Below are positions 1-8,498 of a stretch of 51,239 bases of DNA, piece by piece (the stretch's first letter is position 1; each line of letters begins with the position of its first letter). The translations under genes were made by a program, and so were the position numbers. The DNA is from Chlorobiota bacterium (GTDB lineage: Bacteria > Bacteroidota > Bacteroidia > Bacteroidales > Prolixibacteraceae). The stretch covers positions 1 to 51,239 of the forward strand of contig JAADGO010000031.1 of NCBI GenBank assembly GCA_013152355.1, written 5' to 3'. Under the pieces are notes generated by a model. That model saw only the letters and a list, made by a program, of their open reading frames with translations, was not told where the DNA came from and searched no databases.

Positions 1-1214
1 CCAAAATAATGGACCATGCCCTGAAAATGAGGGTTCCGTTGATTGGCATTAACGATTCAGGGGGAGCCCGTATCCAGGAGGGGGTGAATTCTTTGGCCGG
101 ATATGGCGAAATTTTCTTCCGCAACACCCTTGCTTCCGGGGTTATTCCCCAAATTTCGGTTATCCTGGGTCCATGTGCCGGCGGTGCTGTTTATTCCCCG
201 GCTCTTACCGATTTTGTTTTTGTGGTTGAGAATATCTCAAAAATGTTCATTACCGGGCCAAGTGTAATTAAATCGGTTTTGGGAGAAGAGATCTCAATGG
301 AAGAACTGGGAGGTGCAAAAGTACATGCCGAAATTACCGGGAATGCACATTTTTTTGCTTCAAGCGAACAGGAATGTTTTAAACAAATTAAAACACTGAT
401 TTCGTATATTCCCAGGAATAATAAAAACAAAGCATTATCGTTCCCGCCTAAATTACCAAAGAAAGGTAAAAAGATTGAAGAAATAGTTCCTGCCGACCCA
501 CGTATACCGTACGATATGTGCGACATAATCAGGACAATAACCGATAGTTCGGAGTTTTTTGAAATAATGGAATATTTTGCCCCGAACATAATTATTGGGT
601 TTGGCCGTATGAATGGCGACACAGTTGGGTTTGTAGCCAACCAGCCCAAAGTACTGGCCGGGGTTTTAGACACCGATAGTTCAGATAAAGCAGCAAGGTT
701 TATCCGGTATTGCGATGCGTTTAATATTCCTATTGTTACGTTGGAAGACCTGCCGGGCTACCTGCCGGGTGTCGACCAGGAACATGCAGGGGTTATCCGG
801 CATGGGGCAAAAATTTTATATGCTTATAGCGAGGCAACTGTCCCTAAAATTACTGTTATATTAAGGAAAGCTTATGGTGGAGGTTATATTGCCATGAACT
901 CGCGCCACCTGCGTGCCGATTTTGTATTTGCGTGGCCAACTGCCGAGATAGCCGTTATGGGGCCCGAAGGAGCTGCAAATATTGTTTTCCGTAAAGAGAT
1001 TGCCGAAGCCGAGGACCCGGAGGCAATGCGCCAGCAAAAAATCGAAGAATACAAGCAGAGGTTCGCCAACCCATTTGTAGCGGCTTCAAAAGGTTATATT
1101 GACGAGGTAATTGAACCGGCCGAAACAAGGTCGATGGTATTACATGCCTTAAAAGTTTCAGAAAATAAAGATATCTCGGGGCCAAAGAAAAAACATGGTA
1201 TCCCTCCGTTTTAA
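1..1214 (+). CDS. Acyl-CoA carboxylase, carboxyltransferase (beta) subunit, 5' end missing
   Basis: The carboxyltransferase half of a biotin-dependent acyl-CoA carboxylase, probably propionyl-CoA carboxylase or methylmalonyl-CoA decarboxylase. It moves the carboxyl group between biotin and the acyl-CoA in the cytoplasm. The reading frame is open from the first bases, so the gene starts outside the window; about 400 residues remain of a family that is usually about 510-520 long. The crotonase-fold motifs NDSGGARIQEG, GPCAGGAVYSPAL and, in the second half, EDLPGYLPGVDQEHAGVIRHGAK and RKAYGGGYIAMNS are intact. The biotin carrier gene follows within 17 bp, so the two are co-transcribed. A biotin carboxylase subunit is not seen and may lie upstream. 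Sequence alone does not settle propionyl- against methylmalonyl-CoA as substrate. Confidence 0.93.
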   Translation, partial: KIMDHALKMRVPLIGINDSGGARIQEGVNSLAGYGEIFFRNTLASGVIPQISVILGPCAGGAVYSPALTDFVFVVENISKMFITGPSVIKSVLGEEISMEELGGAKVHAEITGNAHFFASSEQECFKQIKTLISYIPRNNKNKALSFPPKLPKKGKKIEEIVPADPRIPYDMCDIIRTITDSSEFFEIMEYFAPNIIIGFGRMNGDTVGFVANQPKVLAGVLDTDSSDKAARFIRYCDAFNIPIVTLEDLPGYLPGVDQEHAGVIRHGAKILYAYSEATVPKITVILRKAYGGGYIAMNSRHLRADFVFAWPTAEIAVMGPEGAANIVFRKEIAEAEDPEAMRQQKIEEYKQRFANPFVAASKGYIDEVIEPAETRSMVLHALKVSENKDISGPKKKHGIPPF

Positions 1215-1231
1215 TTAAAATATTATTAGTG

Positions 1232-1555
1232 ATGGAAGAAGGGCAAAAGTATAGGACACTGGTTATTCAGGGGGTAAAATACAAAACACAATTTACCAAA
1301 AAATTTGAGAACCGTACGAAATGGGAAGCCCCGAATAAAAACCACATTTATTCGTTTATTCCCGGGACAATTATTGACATTCTTGTGAAAACAGGGCAAA
1401 AGGTGAAAGAGGGAGAAACTATATTGGTGCTGGAAGCCATGAAAATGCATAATAATGTTCAAATGCCTTTCGATGGGGAGATTGTAAAAGTCCATATCAA
1501 AAAAGGCATGAAAATCCCTAAAAGGTATCTGATGATTGAAATAAAACCGAATTAA
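1232..1555 (+). CDS. Biotin carboxyl carrier protein (biotinyl domain)
   Basis: A 107-residue biotin carrier that shuttles carboxybiotin between a biotin carboxylase and the carboxyltransferase encoded just upstream. The C-terminal biotinyl domain holds the canonical EAMKMHN motif (residues about 70-76), with the lysine as the biotinylation site, flanked by the usual glycine-rich hammerhead strands. An in-frame GTG directly precedes the ATG; the ATG at 1232 is the simpler start. The gene is followed by a clear terminator at 1601-1637, which ends the carboxylase operon. Confidence 0.9.
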   Translation: MEEGQKYRTLVIQGVKYKTQFTKKFENRTKWEAPNKNHIYSFIPGTIIDILVKTGQKVKEGETILVLEAMKMHNNVQMPFDGEIVKVHIKKGMKIPKRYLMIEIKPN

Positions 1556-1561
1556 GGAATA

Positions 1562-1581
1562 CAAATATTCTCAAATATTCT
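1562..1581. repeat. Perfect 10-bp tandem duplication
   Basis: The unit CAAATATTCT occurs twice in direct succession between the biotin carrier stop and its terminator. It resembles the tandem duplications that break dxs and lspA in this window, but here it hits non-coding DNA. Confidence 0.85.
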
Positions 1582-1600
1582 ACCTTTAGAGGTATACTTA

Positions 1601-1637
1601 AAAAGCTGCCGGCATTTTTTGTTGGCGGCTTTTTTTT
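1601..1637 (+). terminator. Rho-independent terminator of the carboxylase operon
   Basis: AGCTGCC (1604-1610) pairs with GGCGGCT (1624-1630), with one G-U pair, and is followed at once by a run of eight T. It lies 46 bp after the biotin carrier stop. Confidence 0.8.
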
Positions 1638-1679
1638 AAGATTTTCTAAAAATTGCTTTATTTCTTATTATTTGTGCAA

Positions 1680-1805
1680 TGAAGTTGTTTAAAGTTAAAG
1701 GGGATTTTCGAGAGTGACAGATTGATTTTCAGTGGAAAATTAGCTGAAGTCCAATGAAATCAAGATGTTGCTCGCAGGTTCTCAATTTAATTTTAAACAA
1801 CTTCA
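1680..1805. repeat. 126-bp element with 14-bp perfect inverted ends
   Basis: TGAAGTTGTTTAAA at 1680-1693 is matched by its exact reverse complement at 1792-1805. The interior is AT-rich, has no reading frame, and contains a small hairpin (ATTTTC, AGTG, GAAAAT). No target-site duplication is obvious, so a MITE-like element is only one possibility; a large regulatory dyad or two copies of a binding site would look the same. It fills most of the 329-bp gap between the carboxylase operon and metF. Confidence 0.55.
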
Positions 1806-1884
1806 ATACAGGGTAAAACATTCAGGTAATCCTTCCGCAGGATTTTATATTTTTACAAGGTGAAAAAGAAAAATATCAGGGAAT

Positions 1885-2838
1885 ATGAAAGTTATTGATA
1901 TCATAAAAAACCGTGAAAAAACTATTTTTTCATTTGAGCTGTTGCCTCCGTTAAAAGGGAACGATGCGGGCAGGATTTACAATACAATAGAAAGCCTGAT
2001 AGAATTTGACCCGAAATATATCAATATTACCACCCACCGCGATGAGGTTGAATTCAAGGAAATGGCAGATGGCTCGATTGTTAAACGCACGGTCAGGAAA
2101 CGCCCGGGGACTGTTGCCATTGCTGCTTCAATACAATATAAATACGGAATTCCGGTGGTGCCACATATCCTTTGCGGAGGTTTTACAAAAAGTGAAACCG
2201 AACATGTACTTATCGACCTGAATTTCCTTGGTATTGAAAATATCCTTGCCTTGCGCGGCGATAGTATTAAAAGCCAGCATGTTTTTAAACCGGAGGCTGA
2301 CGGGCACTCCAATGCGAACGAACTGGTTCAGCAAATCAGTGACCTTAAACAGGGTAAATATTTAGAACATGATTTGAAGAATAATACACCGCTTGACTTT
2401 TGTGTTGGCGTAGCCGGTTACCCTGAGAAACATTTTGAAGCCCCCAATATTGAGCAGGATATGGAATACCTGAAACAAAAGGTTGATACCGGTGCCGAAT
2501 ATATTGTCACCCAAATGTTTTTTGACAATCGGTTTTTTTATGATTTTGTGAAGAGGTGCAGGGATATTGGCATCACTGTGCCCATTATTCCCGGCATAAA
2601 ACCAATCAACTTAAAAAACCAGTTAACCGTATTGCCCAAAATATTCAATATCGACCTGCCTGCCGAATTGGTTGCCGAATTGGCAAAGTGTAAAAATAAT
2701 GACGATGCAAAAATTGTCGGGACAGAGTGGGCAATACACCAGTCGAAAGATTTGATCGAAAACGGAGTCCCCAGCCTGCATATATATACTTACGGTATTT
2801 CAGATAATATAAAGGAGATTGTAAAAGCTGTTTTCTGA
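1885..2838 (+). CDS. metF: Methylenetetrahydrofolate reductase MetF
   Basis: Reduces 5,10-methylene-tetrahydrofolate to 5-methyl-tetrahydrofolate with FAD and NAD(P)H, feeding methionine synthesis. At 317 residues it is slightly longer than E. coli MetF (296). It has the family TIM-barrel start FSFELLPPLKGND with the conserved Glu, then NITTHRDE, the flavin-contacting LALRGDS and the VTQMFFDN motif. It stands alone, with a terminator and the inverted-repeat element upstream and convergent rmuC 16 bp downstream. No known SAM riboswitch was recognised in the leader. Confidence 0.95.
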   Translation: MKVIDIIKNREKTIFSFELLPPLKGNDAGRIYNTIESLIEFDPKYINITTHRDEVEFKEMADGSIVKRTVRKRPGTVAIAASIQYKYGIPVVPHILCGGFTKSETEHVLIDLNFLGIENILALRGDSIKSQHVFKPEADGHSNANELVQQISDLKQGKYLEHDLKNNTPLDFCVGVAGYPEKHFEAPNIEQDMEYLKQKVDTGAEYIVTQMFFDNRFFYDFVKRCRDIGITVPIIPGIKPINLKNQLTVLPKIFNIDLPAELVAELAKCKNNDDAKIVGTEWAIHQSKDLIENGVPSLHIYTYGISDNIKEIVKAVF

Positions 2839-2854
2839 ATTTTATTTTTTTGAA

Positions 2855-4204
2855 TTATTCTTCCAGCATTTTAGCAGGTATACTCTTAGTGGCTTTTGCT
2901 CCCAGTTTGCGGAGCTTTTCAGTCCCTTTTACCAGGTTTCCTTTGCCGGCAGTCAGTTTATTCATTGCTTTTTCGTAATTGCCCTGGGTAGTACTCAGGT
3001 TATTGCCTATTTTCTCCATATCCTCTATAAAACCAACGAATTTATCGTATAAAGCCCCTCCCTGCCGTGCTATTTCCATGGCATTCCGGGTTTGGTTCTC
3101 TTGTTGCCAAATAGAAGCAATGGTGCGGAGTGTAGCCAATAATGTGGAAGGGCTTACTATGACCACTTTCTGGTCCCAGGCATACGAAAATAATTCCTGG
3201 TCTTCCTGAATAGCGAGGCTGAAAGATGATTCTATCGGGATAAAAAGCAATACAAAATCTGGGGAATTCAGCCCTTTTGCTGTTTGATAATGCTTCAGGC
3301 TGAGTTCTTTAACATGCTTTTTTAAAGAGATCAGGTGTTCGCGAATAAACTTCTTACGTTGTTCTTCTACATCGGAGGTGGAGTACCTTTCGTAGGCAAC
3401 TAGTGAAACTTTTGAGTCAACAATCAGGTGTTTCTTATCTGGCAAATGAATAATTACATCGGGCCGGACAACCTTCCCTTCATCGGTAGTAACTACTACC
3501 TCCCTTTCAAATTCCCTGCCTTCGGAAAGCCCCGACCTTTCGAGGATACGCTCTAAAACCACTTCGCCCCAATTACCCTGTTTTTTTACATCTCCTTTCA
3601 ACGCTTTGGTCAGGTTATTGGCCTCTTCGCTTATTTTGGCATTTAAATCGTATAACTTTTTTACTTCAGCCTTTAAATCAACCTGGTCTTTTAACCCTTT
3701 TTGGTAGGTGTCGTCCACTTTCTTCTCAAACTGCTGTATTTTCTCTTTTAGCGGATTAAGTACCTCTCCAATATTTTTCTGATTGGCTATTGTGAACTCT
3801 TCGCTGTTCTTTTTTAAGATTTTATTAGCAATATTTTCGAATTCGGTGGTGAATTTTTTTTGCAGCCCTTCTATTTCCGCTTTTTGTGTTTGCAGTTTTT
3901 CCTGCAGGTTACGGTATTCAACTTCAGCCCTGGCAACCCGCTGGCTTAAGGCTTCATTCCTTTCTTTTGTAGTTTTAAGCTCTTCGTCTGCTTTGGATAA
4001 ATTTGTACTTGTTGCCGACAATCTTTCTTCAAGTGTCAATACTTTATTTTCGAGAGCCCGTTTTTCTTCGTTAACCAGGTCGACCTGGCTTCTCCACCGT
4101 TTTTCTTCGTTAAGGGTGTTTTGAACCGATTTGAACCGGAAATAGAAAAAAGCAATTATAAATCCGATGATGATGCCAGCAAAAGAATAAGCTAAAATTT
4201 CCAT
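2855..4204 (-). CDS. rmuC: DNA recombination protein RmuC
   Basis: RmuC family protein, a nuclease-fold protein thought to limit recombination at inverted repeats. From the ATG at 4204 it is 449 residues. A single N-terminal membrane anchor (residues about 3-23) is followed by a long coiled coil (about 25-190) and the RmuC core with RPDVIIHLPDKKHLIVDSKVS, typical of PD-(D/E)XK-like enzymes, and FIPIESSF. An upstream in-frame ATG would add 14 residues before the membrane segment; the chosen start places the anchor at the extreme N terminus, as in the family. Confidence 0.92.
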   Translation of the reverse strand: MEILAYSFAGIIIGFIIAFFYFRFKSVQNTLNEEKRWRSQVDLVNEEKRALENKVLTLEERLSATSTNLSKADEELKTTKERNEALSQRVARAEVEYRNLQEKLQTQKAEIEGLQKKFTTEFENIANKILKKNSEEFTIANQKNIGEVLNPLKEKIQQFEKKVDDTYQKGLKDQVDLKAEVKKLYDLNAKISEEANNLTKALKGDVKKQGNWGEVVLERILERSGLSEGREFEREVVVTTDEGKVVRPDVIIHLPDKKHLIVDSKVSLVAYERYSTSDVEEQRKKFIREHLISLKKHVKELSLKHYQTAKGLNSPDFVLLFIPIESSFSLAIQEDQELFSYAWDQKVVIVSPSTLLATLRTIASIWQQENQTRNAMEIARQGGALYDKFVGFIEDMEKIGNNLSTTQGNYEKAMNKLTAGKGNLVKGTEKLRKLGAKATKSIPAKMLEE

Positions 4205-4304
4205 CTTGTACAATTTAATTAAAAGGCTGTATATTTGGTTGATCAAATTCTATTCTTGCCGACTGTATCCCTGTTGGTTACAAAATTACAACATAAGCAT
4301 GGCT

Positions 4305-5390
4305 TTAAGGGACTTTGTATACAATTGAATTTATATTCATTCCTGCGCCAACAGAGATAAATACAATATTATCGCCGCTTTTAACCGACTGCCCTTCTAT
4401 TTTACCCTTCAACACAAGGTCGAACAGGGTTGGGACAGTTGCAGATGAAGAATTGCCTAATTTATTGATAACCATGGGCATGATCCCTTCCGGGATTTTT
4501 CCTATTTTATATAATTTAAAGAGGCCGGCAAGCATGGCATTATCCATCTTTTCATTGGCCTGGTGGATAAATATTTTATTTATATCAGTAAGGTGTAATC
4601 CTGCTTTTTCGATACTCTTTTTTACAATTTGCGGTACATGCCTGATGGCATAAATATATAACTTATGCCCAAGCATTTTTATGTATTTTTTTTGCCCGTT
4701 GAAGTTGGGGTTATTGGACGGACCCAGCTCAAGCATACCGGCATATTTAACCGAATCGGACCGGCTTGCATGGGCAAGGATACCGACAGGCCTCCTCTTT
4801 TTAACTGCTTCTACGACTACAGCCCCGGCTCCGTCTGCATAGATCATTGAATCGCGGTCGTGTGGGTCGGAGATGCGCGAAAGCACATCAGCTCCAACAA
4901 CAACCCCCCTTTTGAAAACTCCACTCCTGATATATGAATCGGCAATGATCATACTTTGAGTCCAGCCCGGGCAGCCCGATATTACATCGTGGCAAATACA
5001 ATCGGGGTTTTTAATTTTCAGCTTTGCTTTAACCTTGTTGGCTAAACTTGGCAATACATCGGTATTAACGGTGCCAAAAGCAATATCCCCAAAGTTATGC
5101 CCGATAATTATAAAATCTAATTCTTCTGGTTCAACACCTGCTGTCTGGCAGGCATCCTTAATGGCGAATCCTGCTATGTCCGAGGTCACCTGGTTGTCTT
5201 CGATCCACCTGCGCTCAACAATATTTGTAATTTCTTTGAACTTTTCAATGATCTCTTCATTGGATTTATCAACTTTCTCCCCTTTTGCAGGGTCAAAAAA
5301 ATCATACGAAAGGAAATGATTATTTTCAACTTTTACGGGGGGTATGTAACTCCCCGAGCCGGTAATAACAGTATAAATTTTCTTTGCCAT
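4305..5390 (-). CDS. Beta-ketoacyl-ACP synthase III family protein (divergent FabH paralogue)
   Basis: Thiolase-fold condensing enzyme of 361 residues. The Cys-His-Asn triad is present: Cys in VISGCPGW, His in FIHQANEKM, Asn in NKLGNSSSATVPT. The Cys context GCPGW differs from the AACSGF of the true FabH at 43787, so this is a separate subfamily found in Bacteroidota. It may prime unusual fatty acids, aryl polyenes or flexirubin-type products; nothing nearby identifies the substrate. It lies 33 bp upstream of lpxH on the same strand, so the two may be co-transcribed. Confidence 0.85.
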   Translation of the reverse strand: MAKKIYTVITGSGSYIPPVKVENNHFLSYDFFDPAKGEKVDKSNEEIIEKFKEITNIVERRWIEDNQVTSDIAGFAIKDACQTAGVEPEELDFIIIGHNFGDIAFGTVNTDVLPSLANKVKAKLKIKNPDCICHDVISGCPGWTQSMIIADSYIRSGVFKRGVVVGADVLSRISDPHDRDSMIYADGAGAVVVEAVKKRRPVGILAHASRSDSVKYAGMLELGPSNNPNFNGQKKYIKMLGHKLYIYAIRHVPQIVKKSIEKAGLHLTDINKIFIHQANEKMDNAMLAGLFKLYKIGKIPEGIMPMVINKLGNSSSATVPTLFDLVLKGKIEGQSVKSGDNIVFISVGAGMNINSIVYKVP

Positions 5391-5423
5391 AAAACTCTAT
5401 TTCATCTTCATCGCATTTTGCGA

Positions 5424-6176
5424 CTATTTTACTTCATATTTTTTCAACTCAAATTTTTCTCCATCAAAAACACCGTATGAGAACAGGCTGATCCATTCTC
5501 CTAAAAGTATAAATTCCGAACCTTGTCCTATTGGCAGGTCAACTAACACATGGCGGTGGCCAAATATAAAGAAATCAAAATGCTCTTTTCCCAGTATGCT
5601 TTTTGAGAATTTGTACAGCCCTTCATCTTCATTTTTAAAACCCTCGCCAACAATACCTTTCGTCAGCCTGCTTCTTTTCGACCATTTGTGAGCAAGTGTA
5701 AATGCAAAATTGGGATGAAGGCGGGCAAAAAGCCACTGAAGAGGTTTATTAGTAAATATCTTTTTTAATAGGTTATATCCTTTATCTGTAGGATCCAATC
5801 CATCGCCGTGCGCTAAAAAGAACCGTTTCCCCCATAGGTTAACCCGGTATTCGTCCCGGTGCAGGATAACACCAAGTTCTTTTGGTAAATAGTCGAAAAC
5901 CCAAATGTCATGATTCCCCGTAAAATAATGAACTTCCACCCCACTGTCAGCCAACTCTGCTATTTTCCCTAAAGCACGTGTAAACCCCCGTGGAGCAACT
6001 TTCTTATATTCGAACCAGAAATCAAATATATCTCCTAATAAAAACAACTGCTCAGCATCGTCTTTTATCTTATCTAACCATGCTACAAACAATAACTCAC
6101 GCTCATGGTTATTCGACAATGCAGGTGCTCCTAAGTGCACATCTGATATAAAATATATCTTTTTTCCAGGCTTCAA
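5424..6176 (-). CDS. lpxH: UDP-2,3-diacylglucosamine diphosphatase LpxH
   Basis: Calcineurin-like metallophosphoesterase of 250 residues that hydrolyses UDP-2,3-diacylglucosamine to lipid X in lipid A synthesis at the inner membrane. The metal-binding series is complete: ISDVHLG, LGDIFDFWF, TGNHDIW, AHGDGLD and FGHRH. The only start compatible with this N terminus is TTG at 6176, because an in-frame TAA lies four codons upstream and no ATG or GTG precedes the first motif. A TAATTTTG overlaps the start codon and may be coincidental. Confidence 0.9.
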   Translation of the reverse strand: MKPGKKIYFISDVHLGAPALSNNHERELLFVAWLDKIKDDAEQLFLLGDIFDFWFEYKKVAPRGFTRALGKIAELADSGVEVHYFTGNHDIWVFDYLPKELGVILHRDEYRVNLWGKRFFLAHGDGLDPTDKGYNLLKKIFTNKPLQWLFARLHPNFAFTLAHKWSKRSRLTKGIVGEGFKNEDEGLYKFSKSILGKEHFDFFIFGHRHVLVDLPIGQGSEFILLGEWISLFSYGVFDGEKFELKKYEVK

Positions 6177-6252
6177 AATTAGTCTTTAATTTATCTTAAT
6201 CAAACAACCAAGGCTTAAATCAGGGATTGCATTAGCTAAATTCCCCCCGATA

Positions 6253-7407
6253 TTAATTAAAAATTTTGGATAAGGTAGTAGACAATGACGGGCCTTTAAG
6301 GTTTTTTGCAATCACCGAGCCTTCTCTGTCGAGGAGGTAGTTAAACGGGATTTCTTTTATATTGTAAGCAATTACAGCGTTTCTACTACCTTCCATGTCC
6401 CCAACATTTGTCCAGCTAAGCCTGTCTTTATCAATCGCATCGAGCCACTCATACCTGTTTTTATCTACACTCACCTGGTAAATCTCAAACCCTTTCCGGT
6501 GGTACTTACTATAAACCTCCACAAGCAGGGGGTTCAATATCCTGGAGCCCCTGTCTGTTGCCGACCAGAAATGTACCAATACGTATTTACCCCGGAGTGA
6601 AGAGAGTTTTATTTCCTTCCCGTTAGGGGCAGGAAGCACTATATCCGGGCTGTTTTCCGCCTTTTCCTCCAAGAATTTCTTAAATTTTGCCGTACTTTCG
6701 TCCTTCATCAATTTCAGGGTGTTGGCATATAAAGCCTTAACATGTTCTGATTGAGGGTAGAATGATTTCAAAGCAGATGCTGCCACCTTCAACGACTGCA
6801 AATCACGGATAATATAATTATTATCGTCAAATTTTTGGTACAGAGCCAAAACACTTGCCATTGAGAACGGGTGCTTTTGTATAAAGTCTGTGGAGAAGTC
6901 AATCTGCTTCTGCATAATCCGGTTATAAGATTCGGTAAGTTGGGCTTTTATCTGGGTGTAATCCGGAGAATCCTGGTAGAAATCGAATAATGATGAAATA
7001 GAGTCGAGCTGTTGCTTTGTCCTGTTCAGTTTATTGTTTAGCTCTTGCACCAATAATGAGCCTTCAGACCCTTCTATACTGTAATCTGTTGAGAAATCCA
7101 CGGCATCGGCAGTAATTGAAACGGTTTCTGCCGAATCAACAAGCAGTGTGATAAACTTAGAATCGGATAATTTAAGTAAATAAAAAGTTGGGATACTGGT
7201 TGTGTGCTTAAATTTAAATTTGCCTTTTTTATCTATTTTGACCGAATCGACAGGTTTCGTACTTGTTACCAGCAATTCATCAAGGTATATCATTTTTTGT
7301 TCAGCATGGGTTATCTTACCCTTTATCACAAATTGATTGGGCTTTTTACACCCCCAAAGCAGTGACAGTAAGGCAAGTAAAACAAGTAATCCTTTATTCC
7401 TTCTCAT
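6253..7407 (-). CDS. DUF4369 and thioredoxin-like lipoprotein lacking redox cysteines
   Basis: A 384-residue envelope protein. The N terminus is a lipoprotein signal (LLSLLWGC, acylation at Cys20). Residues about 25-130 match the DUF4369 domain that precedes many Bacteroidota TlpA proteins, a helical segment follows, and residues about 250-384 form an AhpC/TSA-TlpA fold. Where TlpA proteins have WCxxC, this one reads FWSATDRGSR, so both active-site cysteines are gone. The cis-proline loop (EIPFNYLLD) remains. It is probably a binding or scaffold protein rather than an oxidoreductase. Confidence 0.85.
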   Translation of the reverse strand: MRRNKGLLVLLALLSLLWGCKKPNQFVIKGKITHAEQKMIYLDELLVTSTKPVDSVKIDKKGKFKFKHTTSIPTFYLLKLSDSKFITLLVDSAETVSITADAVDFSTDYSIEGSEGSLLVQELNNKLNRTKQQLDSISSLFDFYQDSPDYTQIKAQLTESYNRIMQKQIDFSTDFIQKHPFSMASVLALYQKFDDNNYIIRDLQSLKVAASALKSFYPQSEHVKALYANTLKLMKDESTAKFKKFLEEKAENSPDIVLPAPNGKEIKLSSLRGKYVLVHFWSATDRGSRILNPLLVEVYSKYHRKGFEIYQVSVDKNRYEWLDAIDKDRLSWTNVGDMEGSRNAVIAYNIKEIPFNYLLDREGSVIAKNLKGPSLSTTLSKIFN

Positions 7408-7483
7408 ATTATCTATTATTAAGGCTGATAAAAATAATAATTTCCTTGCGATGAATAATAAATGGACTAAGATAATTATTTTA

Positions 7484-7491
7484 TATTTTTG
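7484..7491 (+). promoter_or_regulatory. TAnnTTTG promoter element of ribF
   Basis: TATTTTTG ends seven bases before the ribF ATG. With the usual few bases between this element and the transcription start, the leader would be about three bases or none. No good -33 TTG box is visible. Confidence 0.5.
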
Positions 7492-7498
7492 GCATCTG

Positions 7499-8434
7499 AT
7501 GGAAATATATTATCAAATAGATGATTTCAAGGCGAAAAATCCGGTTGTTACAATAGGTACTTTTGATGGTGTGCACCTGGGCCACAGGAAAATACTGGAG
7601 CGGTTGAAAGAAATTGCCCGGGAAATTGACGGAGAAACGGTGCTTTTTACATTTTATCCACACCCAAGGTTAAGCTTAAACCCACAAGAAAAAAAAATAC
7701 GTTTGCTCACCACTTTGGAAGAAAAAATAGTGCAACTGGAAAAAGCAGGAATCGAACATTTAATTATATACCCTTTTACTAAAGCATTCTCGGAGCTTTC
7801 ATATAAAGAATTTGTAGAAACCATTCTGGTAGGGAAAATAAAAACATCATGCCTGGTGGTAGGGCACGACCATAAATTCGGGAAAAACAGGGAAGGTGGG
7901 TTTGAAGATTTAAAAGCCCACGCCGAAAAGTATCATTTCAGGATAGAGAGGATTGATGCTTTGATGCTGGGCAATATCAATATCAGTTCGACAAAAATCA
8001 GGAAGGCATTGCAGTCGGGGAATATTGAGGAAGCAAACAAATACCTTGGGTATAAATTCACTTTACATGGGAAAGTGGTTAAAGGGAAACAGGTGGGCAG
8101 TAGAATAGGTTTCCCTACGGCCAATATCGAAGTATCCGACATTCATAAAATAATCCCGGGGTATGGGGTATATGCCGTAAGGGTTGATGTACAGGGCAAA
8201 GTTTATAACGGGATGCTGAATATAGGGACACGCCCTACTTTTAATAAGAATGCCGATAACAGGAGTATAGAAGTAAACATTTTTGATTTTGACAAAGATA
8301 TATACCACCAAAACGTAACCCTCTGCTTTGTAAGAAGAATCAGGGAGGAAAAAAAGTTTAACAACCCGGAGGCATTGATCGGGCAACTGGAGAAAGATAA
8401 AAAGGCAGCCCTCACTATCCTTCAAAAGTGCTGA
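7499..8434 (+). CDS. ribF: Bifunctional riboflavin kinase / FMN adenylyltransferase RibF
   Basis: Converts riboflavin to FMN and FMN to FAD. It is 311 residues from the ATG at 7499. The N-terminal nucleotidyltransferase domain has GTFDGVHLGHRKIL and SSTKIRKAL; the C-terminal flavokinase domain has GKQVGSRIGFPTANI. A longer open frame runs upstream to 7337, but it overlaps the divergent lipoprotein gene and adds 54 residues that are not part of the family, so the later start is preferred. The gene is divergent from the DUF4369 lipoprotein and convergent with the EEP protein. Confidence 0.95.
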   Translation: MEIYYQIDDFKAKNPVVTIGTFDGVHLGHRKILERLKEIAREIDGETVLFTFYPHPRLSLNPQEKKIRLLTTLEEKIVQLEKAGIEHLIIYPFTKAFSELSYKEFVETILVGKIKTSCLVVGHDHKFGKNREGGFEDLKAHAEKYHFRIERIDALMLGNINISSTKIRKALQSGNIEEANKYLGYKFTLHGKVVKGKQVGSRIGFPTANIEVSDIHKIIPGYGVYAVRVDVQGKVYNGMLNIGTRPTFNKNADNRSIEVNIFDFDKDIYHQNVTLCFVRRIREEKKFNNPEALIGQLEKDKKAALTILQKC

Positions 8435-8498
8435 TTAACCGGCACCTGACTGTAATATTTTGTCTGTGATGCCTCTTGAGGGAAGGTTCGCAGGGGCC

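Noticed and set aside
1638-1884. Possible SAM-responsive riboswitch before metF
   Set aside because: No known SAM riboswitch core could be recognised; the gap is largely taken up by the inverted-repeat element.
5410-5421. 6-bp tandem TTCATC between the ketoacyl synthase and lpxH genes
   Set aside because: Too short to separate from chance.
6174-6181. TAATTTTG as promoter of lpxH
   Set aside because: It overlaps the only usable start codon (TTG at 6176), so a transcript from it would lack the start; likely coincidence.
7337-7498. 54-codon N-terminal extension of ribF
   Set aside because: It overlaps the divergent lipoprotein gene, is not part of the RibF family, and lies before the likely promoter element.
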